From contig NC_135551.1 of assembly GCF_964340395.1 (NCBI RefSeq), positions 31,800,455 through 31,864,454 on the forward strand: a stretch of DNA of 64,000 bases, read 5' to 3'. The position numbers and the translations under genes are program-made. The notes beneath the pieces are model-generated. The model saw only the letters and a program-made list of their open reading frames with translations, ran no database searches and had not been told where the DNA came from. Every line of letters starts with the position of its first letter. Within the stretch, counting starts at the first letter, position 1. Shown piece by piece: positions 51,770 through 61,200 of the stretch. Source of the DNA: Glandiceps talaboti. Its lineage: Eukaryota > Hemichordata > Enteropneusta > Spengelidae.

Positions 51770-54700
51770 ATGGGGCTATGAATGATCCACCCTGTCTGCT
51801 ATGTGTCTGTCTGTCCACGGGGCTATAGGAATGATCCACCCTGTCTGTTTTGTGTCTGTCTGTCCACATGGGGCTAATAAGGAATGATCCACCCTGTCTG
51901 TACAGCCCTTTCTCTGAGATACACAAATCAATTTCAGTCAAAGCATGTGTAAAATATATTAACTTGTTTCTCTTGAAAACAAAACTTAAAAAATAAATAG
52001 TGACTAAAATGCCTTTTTCTACATGAACACAGTGTACTAGTCTAGTAATAATTAGTAAACATTAGTCTTTTAAAACTAGCTGAAGACTGCAAAAATGCAA
52101 AAAAATTTCCAGTAGCCAAAATATGTAGCTGTACAGTATGTACGGTATATACTCGGATTTTCTTTTTCTCCACTGTGTGGGAAACAGGGGTTGCCATGTA
52201 CATGTACTGATTGCATTGTCTAACTTAAGATACACTAGCTTCCCTAGGCAGTGATGCATTGAACGAAAATAACCCAATACACATATCCTTATTGTCTAAG
52301 AATTTCTAGAGTTTCCTGATGCTGTGTATGAAAGTATCCATAAAAAAGTCCAAGAATAAATGAAAAACTGAGAGAAATAGCATGCCAGGATGTATTATAT
52401 TCACAGTTTTGTGTAAGGTTTTCGAACCATAGTGTCAATTAAGGGAAAAACAACCTAGAGGAACATTTTTAAGTTTCCTTTTATTTTGGAGAAAATTCCA
52501 AGTACAAATCTTGATGGAATATCTCGGGAAATCAGGTAGATTACACAAAGAACTTGACCTTACTTGGTGTAAGGAATAGACTAATTACCAGCCATCGTTG
52601 GAGTCTTGCAGCAACTTGATAGGAAACCTTCATGTATCTCTTTTGTGATCAAAGGTCATAGAAGGTGTTGTTAAAACTTTTCTATGTATAAAGTTTCTTC
52701 AGAGTAGTGGTAGTCACTGTAATCCACATCAGATCTTACCATTTGTTAGATTTTTCTAGTGGTAGTCACTACTGGTAATCCACATCTGATCTTACCATTT
52801 GTTAGATTTGTCTAGTGGTAGTCATTGGTAATCCACATCAGATCTTACCATTTTTAGATGTCATTTGCTATAACTTGATGTTTTCGTGTTTTTCTTAAAT
52901 ACATTTTTTTGGAGCACTCCTACTCATGATTAATGTTGACATTATCTGCCAACGACACAGTATATTGGTCTGGTCCTTTCTTTGTACAAACTAATCATTT
53001 TTATAGATAAGTGATAGATATGTGAATTGTTACTAATGTTAGACTGGAATTTGTCCTCAAATATGAAGCAAAGAATAAAGATGAATACTTGAAGTTATTG
53101 AATTATCAATGTCATTGAACATGGCTATCTATAAACAGGTCGAATATCCAGCATATATTAGCAATAATTTGATGAAAAATGGAGTAAAAAATGACTATAG
53201 CCATGTTGTTAAAGCAAATTACTACTACTTTGATCCACTGATATTATTCATGTATTATTCACAGAGGCAAGATTAGAATCAAAACTGTTCCTGAATTTTT
53301 TTTTACAAATATCCCAAATCCTCTTCTGATAAACCTCTGTATAAAGACTTGTTAAATCTAAGAATACACAGTATTAGCTAGTTGTTTCCTATTAAGGTAT
53401 AATATAACAGAAGAGGTGGGAGCATTGATGCATACTCTATGTGATTACATCACATAAATACACTGCTTGGTAGTCAGACCCTTGAGCTCGTAGAGGTTTT
53501 TTCCCCGTTCTTTCTTAGTTTACATTATATTCATTCAAAGTGCACAGAACCAAAATCCTCGGATGAAGGGATTTCTCCTAACAGCGACTTTTTCTGAATA
53601 ATTAATTTGTAATGAGGATATCTATTTGCCACCTTTATTGTTACAGTGAATGATTAGTATCACAGTTTTAGAGACAATTCTAGTTGTCACTTACATGTAT
53701 TTAGTACATATTTGCAGCTAAATACCTTATACGATAAAAACTATTATACCATCATAAGCCAAGATATTATCTTTGAACAGAAAATATGGATTATATACCC
53801 TGGTCATTCTACATCACAACAACTTGTTTCTACATCACTGGTTCTGCATTGTTTGGAATGTGTCAAAATTTTCCAGGAAAAATATTGAAGGAATAATATC
53901 TAATTATTTGTCCTCTGTGCATGTGTTAAGAGTTTATATTCTTGTTTATAAAGAACTTTTAGTGAAAAAGATACTATTTAGCGGTTAACTGTATTGTTAC
54001 AACATACAGGGGTATATACATAATGTAATATTATCATTGCAATAAGGAATCCCAACAAGCATCAATTTTGCAAGATATCTCTCCTAAAATATTTAAGCAC
54101 AATTTCAAGTTGTGTATTTTTGAATGTCAATTAAAATATTACCACTAAAGGGCACTCTGTGTATGTAAGTTTAGACTACATTACTGCTACCAGCTGTCCA
54201 ACAAATGATGATGTCATACTAAATCTTCAAGTACGGTGTTGTTGTTTCTTTCCTTCACAGAGTGGTAGTGCAGCCTCGTCAAGTAGTAATTCCAGTTCAG
54301 CATCCAGTCCTGCCAGTTCAGCACACTCTTCTCCTCCAGACTCACCACACATGCTGCATCGTAGTCTAGAAAAACAAAAAAGTCTGCCAATTATGGGTGT
54401 TCATAGTCAAGGGGTGCGTAATGAAGCCTTTGAGGAGGGCAGTTTTAAAGAGAGGGGCTGGGCATCATTTGACACAGAGACAGATGAATTAGGTACGTCT
54501 CACTTCTTCATTTTATTTTCCTTGTATTAAAAACATGTCTTGGAATTTCAAACCACTCTTTGAAAAAATTAAGTATGTGCCTTTAGTTTTAATTCTACAA
54601 CAAAGTTGAAATAGTGAAAAGAGGATATCGGAATCCAAGTTTTGGAAACTGTTATGACAACGTTTATAGTACATGTATGTTGTCATGACAAAGTTTATAG

Positions 54701-55238
54701 TACATGTATGTTGTCATGTTATGACAAAGTTTATAGTATGTTGTCATGTTATGACAAGGTTTTTAGTATGTTGTCATGTTATGACAAGGTTTATAGTATG
54801 TTGTCATGTTATGGCAAGGTTTATAGTATGTTGTCATGTTATGACAAGGTTTATAGTATGCTGTCATGTTAGGACAAGGTTTATAATATGTTGTCATGTT
54901 ATGGCAAGGTTTATAGTATGTTGTCATGTTATGGCAAGGTTTATAATATGTTGTCATGTTATGACAAGGTTTATATTATATGTTGTCATGTTATGACAAG
55001 GTTTATAGTATGTCGTCATGTTATGGCAAGGTTTTTAGTATGTTGTCATGTTAGGACAAGGTTTATATTATATGTTGTCATGTTAGGGCAAGGTTTATAG
55101 TATGTTGTCATGTCCTTCCCATACAGTACCTTCTGAACCTGGAGAACAATGGAGAAGTCAGTCTCCTGATCAACAACCTGTTGTTGTAGTACAACAACAA
55201 CAACAACAACAACAACCACCACCACCACCACCACCACC

Positions 55239-55272
<34 letters not shown>

Positions 55273-58200
55273 CCACAACAACAGTCAGGTGTTGTTTCAC
55301 CACAAATGATGTTGGTGCAACAAAACATTGCAGTTCACCAAACCAGAATTGTTCAGCAGCAACAACAGTCCCCAGCTGTATTGCAGCAAGCAGAGATAAT
55401 ACAGCAACAGAGTGCAGTATTGCAGCAGCAGCAACAACAGCAACCAGCTACATCATACCAACAGGCCAGTGTGATTTCCCAGCAGCCTGGAACAGCTATG
55501 ACACCAAGCCAAGCAGCTTTGCTACAGCAGCAAGCAGCTGCCTTACAGCAGCAACAGGCTCCAGCTGCCTTAGCACAGCAGCAACCACAGCAGACGGTGC
55601 AACAAACATTGAATCAACAACAGATTTTTCAAGGTGTTGGACAGCAACACTTGCATTTAGTGGAACACACTACAACACATCAGCATACACATGAACATTG
55701 CAATGAGGAAGTGTGGAGAATTTCAGAAGAACAGCAGGAGTATTATATGAATCAATTTAAAATATTACAACCAGATATTAAAGGTGTTATTCAAGGTAAG
55801 CAACCAAATAAATGACAAGCCCAATGAAACATTTTTTTAGTTTATTATAGGTTATTTGTGGAGTTAGCCCAGTTTGTAAGCCAAGAATAACATGGTTTGT
55901 TAGAAACTTGATAAGTCATTTGCTGTACAGGAAATTGAGTTTTTCTAATGCCGCAAAAATTATACTGTCATGAGATAGCCACCAAATTAAGCCATGTCAG
56001 TAACGATTGAGTCATTATGTTATAATGCATGCTTTTAGTATTGTTTACACGTCATAACTTTAAGGTTGTGCCTCTGGACATGACTGGCCAATAGAGTTGA
56101 GGATGTCAATTTAAATTCACGACAAGTCCTGTTGGCAAGATATATTTTAAAAAAAAGAGTAAATGAATATTGAAATAATATTTGTCGAACATGACTTGAA
56201 AGTGACTGGAAATGCCCAGAAGTATAAGTGTGTGAAACCCAGCAGACAAAAGTGAAATGAAAGAATGATTGGTATAAACAATTCTTTTTAAGATCTTTTT
56301 TTTCTTCATCCAATTGCTTTCCATTAACAGGTAGTACTGCCAGGGAATACTTCCAGAAGTCTAAATTACCTTTACCAGAATTATCACAAATATGGTACGT
56401 GATTTGGACTAAACACTAAATAAGTTACAATATCTACATACACATTCTGTCTATTCCTGTAGTCTACAACATCATTACTTTTCATACACAAGTTCTCGTC
56501 TTCCACTTTTGATTGAGAAGCAGACATGTTTTGAACAAATCACTTGCCCTTCAGGTTTCCTATAGGATTCCTATATGTTTTGTTATGTTATGTTATGTTA
56601 TGTTATGTTATGTTATGTTATGTTATGTTATGTTATGTTATGTTATGTTATGTTGTGTTGTTATGTTATGTTATGTTATGTTATGTTATGTTATGTTATG
56701 TTATGTTATGTTATGTTATGTTATGTTATTCTTTATTAAGGTGTCCTATGTGGACTAACAAATTATACAGTACTTAAATAAGATTTACGAAGAAAAAGAG
56801 CCACATCCAGCCCTCTGGCTTATTGGACACAAAGAATATCAAATTAAATTTACATAAGTAAATAAAATAAAGGTTTTCCTACGGTTAAAGGCCTCCTATA
56901 AGATCAAGGGTTTGGACTATACATGTGTCCTTTGCTATGACTACATGGCAGTTATAATGTACAGCTTTGGCAGTAAGACTATAGTGTTTAAGATCAAGGG
57001 TTCAGCCTATACATGTGTACTTTGCTATGACTACATGGCAGTTATAATGTACAGCTTTGGAAGTAGGACTATAATGTTTAAGATCAAGGGTTCGGCCTAT
57101 ACATGTGTCCTTTGCTATGACTACATGGCAGTTATAATGTACAGCTTTGGCAGTAGGACTATAGTGTTTAAGATCAAGAGTTCGGCCTATACATGTGTCC
57201 TTTGCTATGACTACATGGCAGTTATAATGTACAGCTTTGGAAGTAGGACTATAGTGTTTAAGATCAAGGGTTCAGCCTATACATGTGTCCTTTGCTATGA
57301 CTACATGGCATTTATAATGTACAGCTTTGGCAGTAGGACTATAGTGTTTAAGATCAAGGGTTCAGCCTATACATGTGTCCTTTGCTATGACTACATGGCA
57401 TTTATAATGTACAGCTTTGGCAGTAGGACTATAATGTTTAAGATCAAGGGTTCAGCCTATACATGTGTCCTTTGCTATGACTACATGGCAGTTATAATGT
57501 ACAGCTTTGGAAGTAGGACTATAGTGTTTAAGATCAAGGGTTCAGCCTATACATGTGTCCTTTGCTATGACTACATGGCAGTTATAATGTACAGCTTTGG
57601 CAGTAAGACTATAGTGTTTAAGATCAAGGGTTCAGCCTATACATGTGTCCTTTGCTATGACTACATGGCAGTTATAATGTACAGCTTTGGCAGTAGGACT
57701 ATAGTGTTTACTCTGTTCATGTGGACAAATTTTGTAATTAAATTTGACATGCTGAGGCATGTAGATTTTCCCGAGATACTTATGGCCGACTTCCTACAGC
57801 AGTAATTTGGTAGCCAAGAAGGACACCCTTTCCATGACTTTCCTGTCTGGAAGTAGCTGCCATTTAGCACTATTAATAAGTAAAATTGAAGGTACACAAT
57901 TTATAAACTGTTCCATCAAGAAAAAACTGAGTAAAAACAGCAATGAGACAAACAGTGTGAGGTAATTAAAGGCCCATAAGTCAATCCTAGGGTCTGACAT
58001 CCGTGCAGCCATAAGGATTATATAGAATCATACTTTTGTTGAGAGCTAAACTTTTATATAGCTGTGTGATTTGATTTAATATGATATATATGTGTATATT
58101 TGCAGGCAATTATCAGATGTGAATAAAGATGGTGCTTTGTCTATAGAAGAGTTCTTCACAGCAATGCATTTAGTAGTATTACGTAAACATGACATAGACT

Positions 58201-61200
58201 TGCCAGAAGTACTGCCACCATGTCTTGTGCCAAAGATGGGTAGTCCAGCTACTGAAGGTAAATCTATAGAATTTATGACTTGTATCATTTTTACAATGTT
58301 GCGTGTTTTAGTTGTATTGTTTGTGTCATAAATATTCAGGGTAAACTTGATTGACAGTTTTATACCCATATACAGTTATCTGTACATTCAGTGAAAGGTC
58401 ACATGTTTTATTAATCATACACCATGTATGGTTTGACTTTGGTCTTGATGTACATCCACTGAATGTATGGTTTGACTTTGGTCTTGATGTACATCCACTA
58501 AATGTATAGTTTGACTTTGGTCTTGATGTACATCCACTGAATGTATGGTTTGACTTTGGTCTTGATGTACATCCACTAAATGTATGGTTTGACTTTGGTC
58601 TTGATGTACATCCACTGAATGTATGGTTTGACTTTGGTCTTGATGTACATCCACTAAATGTATAGTTTGACTTTGGTCTTGATGTACATCCACTGAATGT
58701 ATAGTTTGATTTTGGTCTTGATGTACATCCACTGAATGTATAGTTTGACTTTGGTCTTGATGTACATCCACTGAATGTATGGTTTGACTTTGGTCTTGAT
58801 GTACATCCACTGAATGTATGGTTTGACTTTGGTCTTGATGTACATCCACTGAATGTATGGTTTGACTTTGGTCTTGATGTACATCCACTAAATGTATAGT
58901 TTGACTTTGGTCTTGATGTACATCCACTGAATGTATAGTTTGATTTTGGTCTTGATGTACATCCACTGAATGTATAGTTTGACTTTGGTCTTGATGTACA
59001 TCCACTGAATGTATGGTTTGACTTTGGTCTTGATGTACATCCACTGAATGTATAGTTTGACTTTGGTCTTGATGTACATCCACTGAATGTATAGTTTGAC
59101 TTTGGTCTTGATGTACATCCACTGAATGTATAGTTTGACTTTGGTCTTGATGTACATCCACTAAATGTATGGTTTGACTTTGGTCTTGATGTACATCCAC
59201 TGAATGTATGGTTTGATTTTGGTCTTGATGTACATCCACTGAATGTATAGTTTGACTTTGGTCTTGATGTACATCCACTGAATGTATAGTTTGACTTTGG
59301 TCTTGATGTACATCCACTGAATGTATAGTTTGACTTTGGTCTTGATGTACATCCACTGAATGTATGGTTTGACTTTGGTCTTGATGTACATCCACTGAAT
59401 GTATAGTTTGACTTTGGTCTTGATGTACATCCACTGAATGTATGGTTTGACTTTGGTCTTGATGTACATCCACTGAATGTATGGTTTGATTTTGGTCTTG
59501 ATGTACATCCACTGAATGTATAGTTTGACTTTGGTCTTGATGTACATCCACTGAATGTATAGTTTGACTTTGGTCTTGATGTACATCCACTGAATGTATG
59601 GTTTGACTTTGGTCTTGATGTACATCCACTGAATGTATAGTTTGACTTTGGTCTTGATGTACATCCACTGAATGTATGGTTTGACTTTGGTCTTGATGTA
59701 CATCCACTGAATGTATTCATAACAAAGGAAATGAAACGAACTTTTCAAATGAACCCTGTAACATAAGCCTTATTTTCTTGGACTGATTAGATTGCCATTT
59801 CCATCATGTTTTTCATGGCTCAAGTTACCAGGTGTCAGCTGCATTTAACATCACAGAGTATATTTGTCTCAGGCATGTAAAAGAATTTCACCAAGACTAA
59901 ACTAGATGCATAAGGCATGGTCCAAAGGAGCTGTAGGAATGCTCTCCACAATTGCTAGATTTGATTGTTCTTTAGATTGTACCAACCAGATCGACACAGT
60001 TAGATTTGCCTAACTTTTCCTACACATGCCTGTGATAGCTATGTATAAGTCTTCATAACACTGACAATGTATATGTTTGCCTTAAACTTTACTTATTACA
60101 CATGGCTATATGTGTTTGCCTAGTAACTTTACTCACTACACATGGCTGTGTTAGCGATAAATCTTCTTTCATATCTTGTTATGTCTCTATATTATCATTG
60201 ACTTTGCTGCCTCTAACTTCCATCAAAAGCAGTGCTTGTTCACTTCGATGACAAGGATGGCCAGCCAGCACCTCCACAAATTATCGTTATGTCTTCAGGT
60301 GATCTTATACTTTCTCCTATGTGTTCTCACACTACCTTGTTCTCCCCCTACTTCTGCTGTCAAGTACATTTATGTATACCAAGCTATGCAATGTGCATCA
60401 TGTGTTTGCTTTGTAACTTACAAAGTGTATGAAGAGACTGTTTATGCATGGTCATACAAGTTATTTGCACACTGCATAAATTCTGTCATGATGTTATGTG
60501 TATTCTGTTGATGTTTCCATGTGCTATATCTGAAGCTGAATGTTGTGTATTTGTAATAATGTCAGAGTCATGATTTCTCTTGATCATGGGAGGAATGTAA
60601 AATAAATGTTAGTATATGTAAACTTTTGTAAGGTCTATGATGTTCGTGTCAGTGATATGCACTTTACAATACAGAGGACTAGTTAGTAGTTGAGGCAAAA
60701 TGTCTAATTTGATTGTGCCATATCAAAATGCAAGTTTTTATTTCAAATATAGTGTTAGGGTTTACAAATTCATTGATACTACTGTTCATAGCAACCGTAA
60801 GAGAGATCTGTAGAATGTTTCACACTCAAGAATTGATATTATAATCATGTAATAATAATAATAAAAACAATTCATTTGAAAATATTCACCATTTTACTGA
60901 GGTTGACAAGCAGTGTTTCTTGTGAAGTTGATGTTAGAGATACAAAGCATGAATGTGTACGCTTGTATTTTATTGAGGCAATGTATAGGTGTAAAAACTC
61001 AAATGTCTTCTTACCCAACCCATTCAGTGTTTCCCTAGACCCACAACAATGTGCATGATGTCCCTTTATCCACCACTGATCTGCTACCAAAGTGATGATG
61101 TAGATATTCTGATGTTATGATTAGATCTGTCATAGCAAATCTAGTGTATGGCTGCCTTCAGCGATGATAGATGCTCTTCCTAACTATTGATATTGATGTT

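Larger units (their letters stand above)
46907..54260 (+). other. REPS intron 5 (7.4 kb)
   Basis: Contains a foldback element (50.0 kb), the 48-bp/GT array (51.0-51.9 kb) and a three-copy repeat at 52.7 kb. The remainder, including 46907-50000 and 52900-54260, shows no gene that I can support. Confidence 0.85.
56395..58105 (+). other. REPS intron 8
   Basis: Holds the TGTTA microsatellite, the 90-bp array and about 400 bp of unremarkable DNA before exon 9. Confidence 0.9.

Noticed and set aside
56035-56324. 92- and 72-codon antisense frames in intron 7
   Set aside because: Short, overlapping each other and the exon 8 acceptor region, with no family resemblance.
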